64,000 nucleotides of DNA from Saccopteryx bilineata (GCF_036850765.1 NC_089493.1:193272706-193336705); one strand, 5' to 3'. Numbered from the stretch's first letter, positions 23,654 through 33,320 are shown. A program made the numbers and translations. Notes: a model not told the origin generated them from the letters alone.

Positions 23654-25593
23654 CTTGTGCAGACAAAGAGATCATTCTGTTAATTAGTTCCTCTGAGTCG
23701 CTTTCGTCCCCAGCAAGTGTCATGTGAGAGCCCAGGACACAGCCACCTGATCAGTGCTGCGGCCACTCTCGCGAGTCCTTTCCAAGGGCAATCCCCTTAC
23801 ACACAGGGTTCAGGCTGCTGTTTTCCCTTTGGAGGAGTAACCCTCAACCAGAGCTGCTATTACTCCTCGCTCACAAGCTCATCCTCTACAACAGGCGTCC
23901 CCAAACTGCAGCCCCCTGAGGCCATTTATCCGGCCCCCACCGCACTTCCGGAAGGGCCACCTCTTTCATTGGTGGTCAGTGAGAGGAGCACTGTATGTGG
24001 CAGCCCTCCAACGGTCTGAGGGACAGTGAACTGGCCCTCTGTGTAAATAATTTGGGGACCCCTGCTCTACAACCTTGGCCCTGCGCGGATCAACCGACCA
24101 GGACTAAGCAGCCTCCGGCAGCACCCTGATACCAGCACCTCCCCCCACATACACACAAACGCACAGCGCTAGGCTCCCTGCTTAGTCAGCCTTTCCCCGC
24201 AGCCTCAGCCGGGCTGGGACCCAGGACTCACACTGGGGACCTGGCGGCAGACAAGGCAACAGGGAGCAAACTGGTTCTAAGCCCATAAAGTGCTATAAAG
24301 TACACCCCAAACCCTTTTTGCAGTAGAGCAAAAACAGCCTAAATGTCTATCCAAACACGTGGCAGGGCCGTGAGAAAGAGTCCATGGAGGTTCAAACTGG
24401 GGTGTCCTCCATGAAACACACTGACACCCTCGTGGGCACGGGGGCGGGTTTTGGGCTTTCCCTTTGGACTTGGGAGATTTTGGGTCATTCAAGCTTTTGC
24501 GCGGGTACCAACAGGTCACACAGTGACTGGGCACAGTGTCAGGCTCAGCGAGGACACAGATGAGAGATCGCCACACAGTGACAAGTGAGATGAGGAACAG
24601 GCCCCAAACTGCTCAGGCTGAGCTGCGAGTCAAGTGCTCCCTGGATTCAGGGGCGACTAGCAGCTTATCAGCAGGAAGCCTGGATGTAAACACGCCACCA
24701 TTAGAGCCCCGGGCGCTTTCAGGGAGACACGCATCAGACAGTGTGCTGGCCAAGGGGAGCAGGGACATGCAGCGAGGTCGGCCCCAGGCCCTGCCCCCTC
24801 CACGGCCCCCGCCCTCCCCACGGAGCGTTCACAGGGGCCATTACTGGAGTGGAAGCCCAGTCAGGGAAGCAGCTCCCTCACCCGCTGGAGGTGGTTTAAG
24901 CAACGAAGGAAACGTGAGATCCTGTCAGGAGCCTAAACCAAAAGGGAACTGAGCAGGTATCACGTGGCTAGAAGGCTTGTCCCAATGAGGTTCAATAGCA
25001 GAGCCCGATTTCTGGCCGAGCCTTCCACACCGTGGACGGATCCAGCTGAGGGCCTGGACGCCGACCAGCGCCAAGGCTGAAGCTGAGGTCTCATCGGGTG
25101 AGACCGTCCGGGGCGGAGGAGCCAATGCTCATCCCAAAAGTGCATGAGAACTCGCCTCCAATTAAACAGGTTAGCAAGAATCACAGAGAAATGTCCCTGT
25201 ATTCAGTCCAAACTCATGTTTCCGGTTAAATACATTCTAAATCAAATCAATCAAATCAAGAAGCCAGGAAATTTATACGGGGTAAAAGCAGGCATTCTCT
25301 GTGAGAATAAAGACCCAGCACCTCGTGCCCACGATGCAGACGTTGAAGATGCCCGGGGATGTTCGGGCTACCGCGGACACTCGGAGAGCAGAGACTGCGT
25401 CTTACAACCTGGAGTATCTCTGGTGCCCCCGGTCGGGATGTGTGTGCACAGGAAGCCGACCTGGGCTGGAGAAACCAGCAAGAATCTCAGCGGAGTTCTG
25501 GGCTTACTAGAGCCGAACTTTCATAACGGAGCAGTCTGCCGCACGCGTGTGTGCCACCAGCTGTGCGCCACCGTCTGCCCATGGACAGTGACC
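23654..25593 (-). other. BOD1 intron 2, distal part
   Basis: This intronic sequence between the minisatellite and exon 3 contains one short hAT element (23892-24064). The remainder, about 1.75 kb at 24073-25593, shows no ORF of interest and no repeat that I recognise. Confidence 0.6.
23892..24064 (+). mobile_element. Non-autonomous hAT element, family 1 (173 bp, internal deletion)
   Basis: Same inverted repeats as the 16711 copy, with perfect 8-bp duplication CTCTACAA at 23884-23891 and 24065-24072. The middle is deleted. It lies in BOD1 intron 2, 238 bp from the exon 3 acceptor. Confidence 0.95.
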
Positions 25594-27957
25594 GCCTCAG
25601 CCCCCCGCGTGTCCCTGCCCTTCGCTCCCGGTCCTGCTTACTTACTGAACCACGCTCTGCCTCAGCCCCCCCGCGTGTCCCTGCCCTTCGCTCCCGGTCC
25701 TGCTTACTTACTGAACCACGCTCTGCCTCAGCCCCCCCGCGTGTCCCTGCCCTTCGCTCCCGGTCCTGCTTACTTACTGAACCACGCTCTGCCTCAGCCC
25801 CCCCGCGTGTCCCTGCCCTTCGCTCCCGGTCCTGCTTACTTACTGAACCACGCTCTGCCTCAGCCCCCCCGCGTGTCCCTGCCCTTCGCTCCCGGTCCTG
25901 CTTACTTACTGAACCACGCTCCGCCTCAGCCCCCCCGCGTGTCCCTGCCCTTCGCTCCCGGTCCTGCTTACTTACTGAACCACGCTCTGCCTCAGCCCCC
26001 CGTGTGTCCCTGCGTTCGCTCCCGGTCCTGCTTACTTACTGAACCACGCTCTGCCCCAGCCCCCCGCGTGTCCCTGCCCTTCGCTCCCGGTCCTGCTTAC
26101 TTACTGAACCACGCTCTGCCTCAGCCCCCCGCGTGTCCCTGCCCTTCGCCCCCGGTCCTGCTTACTTACTGAACCACGCTCTGCCTCAGCCCCCCGTGTG
26201 TCCCTGCCCTTCGCCCCCGGTCCTGCTTACTTACTGAACCACGCTCTGCCTCAGCCCCCCCGCGTGTCCCTGCCCTTCGCTCCCGGTCCTGCTTACTTAC
26301 TGAACCACGCTCTGCCTCAGCCCCCCCGCGTGTCCCTGCCCTTCGCTCCCGGTCCTGCTTACTTACTGAACCACGCTCTGCCTCAGCCCCCCGCGTGTCC
26401 CTGCCCTTCGCTCCCGGTCCTGCTTACTTACTGAACCACGCTCTGCCTCAGCCCCCCGCGTGTCCCTGCCCTTCGCTCCCGGTCCTGCTTACTTACTGAA
26501 CCACGCTCTGCCTCAGCCCCCCGCGTGTCCCTGCCCTTCGCCCCCGGTCCTGCTTACTTACTGAACCACGCTCTGCCTCAGCCCCCCGCGTGTCCCTGCC
26601 CTTCGCTCCCGGTCCTGCTTACTTACTGAACCACGCTCTGCCTCAGCCCCCCCGCATGTCCCTGCCCTTCGCTCCCGGTCCTGCTTACTTACTGAACCAG
26701 GCTCTGCCTCAGCCCCCCGCGTGTCCCTGCCCTTCGCCCCCGGTCCTGCTTACTTACTGAACCACGCTCTGCCTCAGCCCCCCGCGTGTCCCTGCCCTTC
26801 GCTCCCGGTCCTGCTTACTTACTGAACCACGCTCTGCCTCAGCCCCCCCGCGTGTCCCTGCCCTTCGCTCCCGGTCCTGCTTACTTACTGAACCACGCTC
26901 TGCCTCAGCCCCCCGCGTGTCCCTGCCCTTCGCTCCCGGTCCTGCTTACTTACTGAACCACGCTCTGCCTCAGCCCCCCGTGTGTCCCTGCCCTTCGCTC
27001 CCGGTCCTGCTTACTTACTGAACCACGCTCTGCCTCAGCCCCCCCGCGTGTCCCTGCCCTTCGCTCCCGGTCCTGCTTACTTACTGAACCACGCTCTGCC
27101 TCAGCCCCCCCGCGTGTCCCTGCCCTTCGCTCCCGGTCCTGCTTACTTACTGAACCACGCTCTGCCTCAGCCCCCCGTGTGTCCCTGCCCTTCGCCCCCG
27201 GTCCTGCTTACTTACTGAACCACGCTCTGCCTCAGCCCCCCCGCGTGTCCCTGCCCTTCGCTCCCGGTCCTGCTTACTTACTGAACCACGCTCTGCCTCA
27301 GCCCCCCCGCGTGTCCCTGCCCTTCGCTCCCGGTCCTGCGTACTTACTGAACCACGCTCTGCCTCAGCCCCCCGCGTGTCCCTGCCCTTCGCTCCCGGTC
27401 CTGCTTACTTACTGAACCACGCTCTGCCTCAGCCCCCCGCGTGTCCCTGCCCTTCGCTCCCGGTCCTGCTTACTTACTGAACCACGCTCTGCCTCAGCCC
27501 CCCCGCGTGTCCCTGCCCTTCGCTCCCGGTCCTGCTTACTTACTGAACCACGCTCTGCCTCAGCCCCCCGCGTGTCCCTGCCCTTCGCTCCCGGTCCTGC
27601 TTACTTACTGAACCACGCTCTGCCTCAGCCCCCCGCGTGTCCCTGCCCTTCGCTCCCGGTCCTGCTTACTTACTGAACCACGCTCTGCCTCAGCCCCCCG
27701 CGTGTCCCTGCCCTTCGCCCCCGGTCCTGCTTACTTACTGAACCACGCTCTGCCTCAGCCCCCCGTGTGTCCCTGCCCTTCGCTCCCGGTCCTGCTTACT
27801 TACTGAACCACGCTCTGCCTCAGCCCCCCCGCATGTCCCTGCCCTTCGCTCCCGGTCCTGCTTACTTACTGAACCACGCTCTGCCTCAGCCCCCCGCGTG
27901 TCCCTGCCCTTCGCTCCCGGTCCTGCTTACTTACTGAACCACGCTCTGCCTCAGCCC
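25594..27957 (-). repeat. BOD1 exon 2/donor-derived minisatellite, 36 units
   Basis: Tandem array of 36 units of 65 or 66 bp in BOD1 intron 2; the two lengths differ by six or seven Cs in one run. Read on the gene's strand, every unit contains GGGCTGAGGCAGAG plus CGTGGTTCA (the last 23 coding bases of exon 2), the donor GTAAGTAAG, then about 34 bp of intron including the GGG-rich stretch. The unit nearest the exon (27935-27957) is the real exon end; the other 35 are copies within the intron, and a seven-base stub remains at 25594-25600. Units are nearly identical, with few substitutions: a donor variant GTAAGTACG in the unit at 27330-27350, one base change at 26700, and a few C/T changes. The array fills about 55 percent of intron 2. 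Tracts this uniform are prone to assembly collapse, so copy number is provisional. Confidence 0.95.
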
Positions 27958-28059
27958 GTTGCGCAGCTGGTTTTTGTTCATCGTGGGATTCCACTCCTGC
28001 TTATCCAGATGCGTCGACACAAAATTATCCACCTTCTGCCTCAGGTTTTGGTAAGCTGG
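27935..28059 (-). CDS. BOD1: BOD1 coding exon 2
   Basis: The 125-nt exon encodes residues 78-118 plus two bases of codon 119. It starts at CCAGCTTAC after a TTTTAG acceptor and ends in GTGGTTCA before the donor GTAAGTAAG. The peptide includes PAYQNLRQKVDNFV, STHLDKQEWNP and NQLRNGLRQSVV, the core of the BOD1/Shg1 domain. Thr93 in the STHLD stretch should correspond to Thr95 of human BOD1, reported as the phosphosite that enables PP2A-B56 inhibition (established knowledge, mapped by counting). The last 23 coding bases and the donor are the founder unit of the intron 2 minisatellite. The reading frame is intact. Confidence 0.95.
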
Positions 28060-28214
28060 CTAAAACGTTAAAAAGAAGGGGCAAGGTGAGAAGTTACACG
28101 CATCAGTTTTGGTCATCAGTCATTCAGAACACTGCTTTTCGTAGAAACGCCATTTCCAAGCTGGTAAACACACGTCCATGGTGACTGCGGAGACCACGCG
28201 GGACAGGGCATGAA

Positions 28215-28425
28215 ATAACGGCTAACGCGAGCGCCCACTTCATGGTGGGTGGGCACAGTGCCAGGTGCTCTGTTAGCTCATTTACTTTTCAAGCAACTCT
28301 CTGAGGTGGTCCCTATTATCTCTCTTCTCCTGTCTCCCTTTTAGAGATGAGAAATTTAGGCTTAAAAAAAAGGAAACTTGCCCACATGGCGAAGCCAAGG
28401 TTAGACTCGGGCTCCTTCTGAATCA
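28215..28425 (-). mobile_element. MIR in BOD1 intron 1
   Basis: CACAGTGCCAGGTGCTCTG, TTTTAGAGATGAGAAATTTA and AAACTTGCCCACATGGCGAA in minus-strand MIR order. Confidence 0.7.
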
Positions 28426-28429
28426 AAGG

Positions 28430-28560
28430 AACCGGGTTCGAGCCCAGCTCCACTGGCTGCCGGTTCTTGGACTTTGCAAGTCCCACAACCTCTGAGCCTC
28501 GGTGACTTCCAACGGGAACACAGTAATATCACTGCCCCACTTACCTCGCAGGGCATTTAT
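28430..28560 (+). mobile_element. MIR fragment in BOD1 intron 1
   Basis: GGGTTCGAGCCCAGCTCCAC and CACAACCTCTGAGCCTCGG are plus-strand MIR segments, facing the adjacent minus-strand copy. Confidence 0.65.
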
Positions 28561-29314
28561 TCTCAGCGACGAAGGCCCAGCAAGCCCTCTGCGTGGAAGG
28601 GGGGCCTCCCAAACCCCAGCATGGCGAAGCCCAAGGCTACGGAACACTGGGAAAGGGCGAGGGGAAGCACCACTGAAGTCCAAAAAGGAGCTGGGAGGTA
28701 CTTACTGATCCCAGACCCAACTGGATCAGAACACGATTAGAAGGAACTTGGGGACACACAGAACGCACGTTCTGTGCCGCCCGCCAGCCGCTCGTCTCTG
28801 CCCCGGGTGTGACACGGCACTGCTCGCCCCTCCTGATCCTTCCCGACCCGCTGACGCCCAGCTGAGCTATGTGATTTGCTCTGGTCACTGGAACGGTAGT
28901 GACGAGAGACCTTAACGGTGGTCGTACTGCCTGGCTTCTCTTCTGCTCTGCGACTCTTTGTGACAGCAGCCCTGTGAGCCCCCCCCCCCAGCCTGGGTGA
29001 TACACACGCAGCAGGCCGAACCCCACCCCACCAGCGGACGCCGACCGAGACCAGCTGAACTATGGGGACCTGCAGCCCTGCCAGCACGAGAACAAACGCT
29101 CATCCTGAGACACTGCATCTGGTTCACTACGCAGTGTTATCATAGCCAGAATTGCTAACAGTGGTAAATGAAACCAACAAAAGAATCAGTCGGCCTTAAC
29201 TACACGAGTGGCCTCTTCCAAAGGGCCAAGAAAATGACTCACAAACATAAGGCTGTCCACGAAACCTGGAAAGAGGAAGGAGGGAGGTGAGTGAGAATTA
29301 AGATTCTCCTTTAC

Positions 29315-29752
29315 TGCCCTGGCCGGTTGGCTCAGCGGTAGAGTGTCGGCCTAGCGTGCAGAGGACCTGGGTTCGATTCCCGACCAGGGCACATAGGAGA
29401 AGCGCCCATTTGCTTCTCCACCCCCCCCCCTTCCTCTCTGTCTCTCTCTTCCCCTCCCGCAGCCAAGGCTCCATTGGAGCAAAGATGGCCCGGGTGCTGG
29501 GGATGGCTCTGTGGCCTCTGCCCCAGATGCTAGAGTGGCTCTGGTCGCAACATGGCGATGCCCAGGATGGGCAGAGCATCGCCCCCTGGTGGGCAGAGCG
29601 TCGCCCCATGGTGGCCGTGCCGGGTGGATCCTGGTCGGGCGCATGCGGGAGTCTGTCTGACTGTCTCTTCCTGTTTCCAGCTTCAGAAAAATGTAAAAAA
29701 CAAAATAATAAATAATAATAATAAAATAAATAAAAAAAAATAATAAAAAAAA
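29315..29752 (+). mobile_element. tRNA-derived bat SINE, family A (copy 4)
   Basis: Complete copy in BOD1 intron 1, antisense to the gene. The 15-bp duplication AAGATTCTCCTTTAC lies at 29300-29314 and 29753-29767. It differs from copy 3 by a diagnostic block (CAACATGGCGATGCCCAGGA near 29548-29567), implying at least two subfamilies. The tail is an A/T-rich TAATAA microsatellite. Confidence 0.96.
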
Positions 29753-30404
29753 AAGATTCTCCTTTACCTGGTAACCACCTTCCCCTCTTCGCAAAGGCAA
29801 GGCCGTGGGGGCCTGACCCGCACTAAGACAATGCAGACGTCCCCCGGGAATGTTTAAAGGGGAGCCGCGAGTCCCTTTCTAATGGAGAAGCTAGAGTAAG
29901 ACATACTTGAGGGACAGCCGTAACCAAAGAGATGAGCCTGCTCCACACGACAGGAAAGTGGCTATAAGGATGGAGATGAGACAGCCCCAGCGGAGCAGCC
30001 CGGGCCCAAGCGCCCCCTACCCTTCAGGCAGCCTGTCTGTCCATCCTTCCTCGGACCCCGTGAGTCAGCAAGATCCTCCCTCCGCTTCAAGGAGCTGGAA
30101 TTAGATTCTCTCCTGGTAACTACGCATCCTGACTCTACACCCTCTATTCACAATAACTCACCTGGGCTGAGGTGACAGGTTACTGAAAAAGGACAGCAAA
30201 TGTCCCCAGGAAACCTGAACAGGTCCTGACAATTCAGAATAATCCCCTCGTTCGTGAATGGAAAGGACCTCTGTGCCTGCCGTTACCCTCCCGTGGCATT
30301 CTCTCCCTCCCCCGACTCCCGCCGGTGGCTCCTTCCTACAGTTCAGGCACACTGCAAAGTGACCTGCGGGCCTAACCAGTGCACTTCCCCTACACACTTC
30401 CGCG

Positions 30405-30485
30405 GTCTGGGGTGGGGCCTATAAACACACATTTCTAACACGTTCTCAGGTGATGCTAATCGCAGGCCCGGCTTTGAGGACAGGT
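30405..30485 (+). mobile_element. Possible MER5 fragment
   Basis: GGGGTGGGGCCTATAAACAC followed by AGGTGATGCTAATCGCAGG matches the central part of MER5-type elements. Short and diverged. Confidence 0.4.
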
Positions 30486-31012
30486 GTCTAAAGCAACAAA
30501 GAACTGAACATGTGCCTGAAAAGACACTGTCTTCGAGAACAACCTGGTAGCTACCAGAAGGAACATCTCAGCAGGTGTCACGCGTGGGGGGCTCCATTCC
30601 CTCTCTCTCAACACTTCATGTTAATTAAAAAGTAAATAAAAAGCATGCTACATCGATTAAGCCAAGTGAAACCTATTGGCACAGAAAAAACATGAGTGGG
30701 GAAGCTGTGATTGGGTCCTGGGTGGAAGCTCATCAGAATATCATCTGTATCTCGGGAACCCCTAAATAAGGAAAATTACACACCTCATTTCAAGGACAAC
30801 ACTACTACTTGGTTTTTAATCCTGGAGGAGGTAACAGTGTAGACCACTTATGGCATGTACTGTCTGGTCCACATACTTACTGGCTCCACCACGGAGTGCA
30901 GCCTGGAGGGCCGGGTGGTGACTGACTTGCCCGTCACCACACAGCTTGGCCGACACAGGCCCGTGCGCGGTCAATGAATAAACAGACTGGCTTTTCCTAT
31001 CTTCAAGGTCTT

Positions 31013-31325
31013 TTTTTTTTTTTTTTTTTTTACAGAGAGAGAGTCAGAGAGAGGGACAGACAGGAACAGAGAGAGATGAGAAGCATCAATCATCAGTTTT
31101 TCGTTGTGACACCTCAGTTGTTCATTGATTGCTTTCTCATATGTGCCTTGACCGCGGGCCTTCAGCAGACCGAGTAACCCCTTGCTTGGGCCAGCGACCT
31201 TGGGTCCAAGCTGGTGAGCTTTTGCTCAAACCAGATGAGCCCGCGCTCAAGCTGGCGACCTCGGGGGTCTCGAACCTGGGTCCTCCGCATCCCAGTCCGA
31301 TGCTCTATCCACTGCCTGGTCAGGG
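31013..31325 (-). mobile_element. tRNA-derived bat SINE, family B (copy 2, A box damaged)
   Basis: Minus-strand copy in BOD1 intron 1, in sense with the gene, flanked by CTTCAAGGTCTT at 31001-31012 and 31326-31337. Relative to copies 1 and 3 about 8 bp is missing from the A-box region (CCAGGCAGTGG). The poly-A tail is a T run at 31011-31030. Confidence 0.94.
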
Positions 31326-32082
31326 CTTCAAGGTCTTAGTTTAAGCTCACAGCCCTGTTGTGACGTAGGCTCAGAGAGGAGAAACAACTGCCCCAGAGAA
31401 GCCCAGCCAGTAACGAAGCCTCCTAACCCTACAGCCCGAGTCTTTGTTAGAGAAGCTTCTGAACTTGAACATTCCAGCAGCTACCACATGTCTGACACAA
31501 ACACACAAGATGTTCACTGAATCCAGACAACCTTGGCAACGAGGTAAAATGAAATGGCGTTTTACTGCGGGGCAGGGAGGCTGACCTATGCCATTAGAAT
31601 CTAAAACAGGCGCCTGATGGTGCTGCAAACCGGCGGTTGCTGGCTCGACAACAACGCCCTCTCCCTCAAGTGCAGCACGGGCAAGGGTGCAATCACCGAG
31701 CTGGAGAAATGCAACAAACGGCTACGCTGTCGAAGATCCTGCATTCAAATCATTCCCGCGTCCTTACCTGGTTTTCTCCACTACTAACATAGGGGAGGTT
31801 TGTTACTGACGGGCTTAAAGAATCCCATTTCGGGGAAATCAGCCTAGACTGTAGGCTCTAAAACCTGCGTGGGAACCCCAGGTTGCTTCAGAGCAGCGAG
31901 TGGGCTCAATCAGACCGCTAACGCGACCGGGACCCCAACCCACGTGCGCGCGGCTCAGGTGCGGCCCCCAGCGGTCCAACCTCGCAGCTGAGATTTTCGC
32001 AGGTATCTTTGTTTCTCTCTCCGCAAAGCGGCAACCTGGGCGGCCTCCCGCCGGCCCTATCCCGTCCCTGCGGGCTCGGTAC

Positions 32083-32313
32083 CTTGGTGTCCACGTCGGC
32101 CAGGCAGTCCCGGCGGAAGCTGTCGAACAGGCCCCGGCTCTTGAGCTGCTCCACGATGAGCGCGATGAGCTGCGGGTCGCCGGGGGGCAGCGAGGCCGGG
32201 TTGATGGGGCCGCCACTCCCGCCGGCCCCGGCTGCGCCCGTCCCCGCCCCCGCCGCCGCCGGGCCCGCTCCGCCGCCGCCCCCCGCGCCCGCGCCCCCGC
32301 CGCCGTCCGCCAT
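32083..32313 (-). CDS. BOD1: BOD1 coding exon 1 (start codon to first donor)
   Basis: First coding exon of BOD1, a kinetochore and spindle-pole protein known to inhibit PP2A-B56 phosphatase so that chromosomes biorient; its family shares the Shg1/COMPASS-type domain. The 77 codons encode a Gly/Ala-rich low-complexity head (residues 1-35) and then the start of the conserved domain, including [20 protein letters not shown], a [11 protein letters not shown] helix and [11 protein letters not shown]. The ATG at 32313 has a strong context (G at -3, G at +4). The exon ends in AAG followed by GTACCG, phase 0, and joins the CCA codon opening exon 2. An upstream ATG at 32589 is in frame, but the known protein begins at MADGG, so 32313 was chosen. 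The exons total 183 residues, against 185 recalled for human. Identification is from recognised protein sequence; certainty is high. Confidence 0.96.
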
Positions 32314-32541
32314 GGCTGCGCCCCGGGTCCGCGAAGGAGACCTAACACGGCTTCTTCTCAGGGGCAGAGGGCCGGGGTCGTGGAGCGGTGGCGGCGGAGC
32401 CAGAGCAGGAGGAGGCGGCGGCGGCCGCGGCGAAAGATGAAGAGGAGGGGGCGGCAGCGGGAGAGGTGGCAGGTTCGGGGACAGCGAAGGTAGTGGAAGG
32501 GGCGGCAAAGACTGCCCGCTCCACCCCAGGCGCGCCTCTGA

Positions 32542-32549
32542 TGACGTCA
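32542..32549. promoter_or_regulatory. Palindromic CRE (TGACGTCA)
   Basis: A perfect 8-bp cAMP response element, TGACGTCA, lies 230 bp upstream of the BOD1 start codon at the edge of the CpG island. Such full-site CREs near CpG-island promoters bind CREB/ATF factors. The position suits a core-promoter-proximal site. Confidence 0.65.
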
Positions 32550-32557
32550 CCACGGGC

Positions 32558-32571
32558 CTTTGCATTGTGGG
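32558..32571 (-). promoter_or_regulatory. ZNF143-like half motif
   Basis: On the minus strand this reads TCCCACAATGCA, close to the right half of the ZNF143/Staf motif (TCCCAGAATGCA). It lies 10 bp from the CRE. Motif match only. Confidence 0.4.
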
Positions 32572-32629
32572 ACGGGAGGTTTTCGACACTCATCTCTGGC
32601 GTTCTTATAGGCAGAAGACTGGAGGGCTG

Positions 32630-32650
32630 GAACTACAACTCCCGGCAGGC
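32630..32650 (+). promoter_or_regulatory. ZNF143/THAP11-type motif
   Basis: AACTACAACTCCCGGCAGGC closely resembles the ZNF143 SBS2 consensus (ACTACAAYTCCCRGCATGC), which is common at mammalian housekeeping promoters. A weaker related motif (TACAATTCCCAT on the minus strand) lies near 32686-32697. The site is about 320 bp upstream of the BOD1 ATG. Confidence 0.5.
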
Positions 32651-32734
32651 TTCGGACCCGCTGGTCGCCAGTTTGTGGGGCAGTATGGGAATTGTAGGCT
32701 TAGGCCCTCCTGATTTCGGCCACCTGGGCTGGCT

Positions 32735-32985
32735 TTTCTCATCCATCACTGCAATCCTTGCTCTAAATCAGACTCTCTTAGCAGTGCATGATTATAAGAA
32801 TCACCCTCCGGGCTGACTACAGGTGTAGATTAACAGGTTTATTCCTTAGAGATTCTCATCCAGGTTTTCTGGGTTGGGGCCGAGGAATCTGTAATTTTAA
32901 TATGCACTCCCGTGGCCTCCTTGGACAATATGATCCGGGAAATTTGGAAGACAGTGGACTCCTCAAATTTCTATTATTCAGAAAT
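32735..32985 (+). mobile_element. Possible MER5/Charlie-like remnant upstream of BOD1
   Basis: Contains ATAAGAATCACCCTCCGGGC, GGTTGGGGCCGAGGAATCTG-like and terminal ACTCCTCAAATTTC stretches reminiscent of ancient hAT-Charlie elements. Boundaries are approximate. Confidence 0.4.
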
Positions 32986-33159
32986 GTATGAGGTTCTTTT
33001 TCTCCTTATGATTTTAATAGCAATGCGTAGTTATTTCAGAAAATTGGAAAATAATGGCAAATTGTCTTTCTAAATTCTTTCTTACATGTGTAGATTTCCT
33101 GCCAGGTATAAAATATTGTCAGTAAGACTAATATTAAGAAGAATAAACTAGTAATGAGT

Positions 33160-33320
33160 AATTGGAATATGCCAGGCATACTGCTAAGAACTTGACACAC
33201 ACTACTTCACAGCAATCTAAAAGGCAGATGCTATTATTATTACTTTTTTTTACAAATGCAGAAATAGAGGCACAGAGAGTTTATTGCCCAGATCACATAG
33301 CTAGAGGCGAAAAACGCAGG
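33160..33320 (-). mobile_element. MIR
   Basis: ATATGCCAGGCATACTGCTA, ACAAATGCAGAAATAGAGGC and AGATCACATAGCTAGAGG. Confidence 0.75.

Larger units (their letters stand above)
28060..32082 (-). other. BOD1 intron 1
   Basis: The 4,023-bp intron is bounded by donor GTACCG at 32082 and acceptor TTTTAG at 28061-28060. It holds two MIR relics, one long tRNA-derived SINE (29315-29752), one second-family SINE (31013-31325) and a possible MER5 fragment near 30405-30485. Otherwise it shows nothing I can name. Confidence 0.8.
31950..32560 (-). promoter_or_regulatory. BOD1: BOD1 CpG-island promoter and 5' UTR
   Basis: A very GC- and CpG-rich block covers BOD1 exon 1 and about 250 bp upstream. It has no obvious TATA box, as expected for a housekeeping gene. 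Purine-rich and GGC-rich 5' UTR-like sequence lies directly upstream of the ATG. The transcription start is probably between about 32340 and 32540; this is inference. Confidence 0.7.

Noticed and set aside
25144..27415. Long plus-strand reading frames with a 22-residue repeat (up to 342 codons)
   Set aside because: They arise because runs of 66-bp units are a multiple of three. They are antisense to BOD1, break wherever a 65-bp unit occurs, and match no protein family.
25600..27934. Mini-exons between CAG and the decoy donors within each unit
   Set aside because: The CAG before AGCGTGGTTCA lacks a polypyrimidine tract or plausible branch point, so it is unlikely to be an acceptor.
25594..27957. 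CRISPR array
   Set aside because: The units are contiguous identical copies with no unique spacers, in a mammalian intron.
32388..32816. Divergent 142-codon frame in the BOD1 CpG island
   Set aside because: Its apparent start is GTG, not ATG, it is GC-driven, and it runs into unique sequence with no similarity that I recognise.
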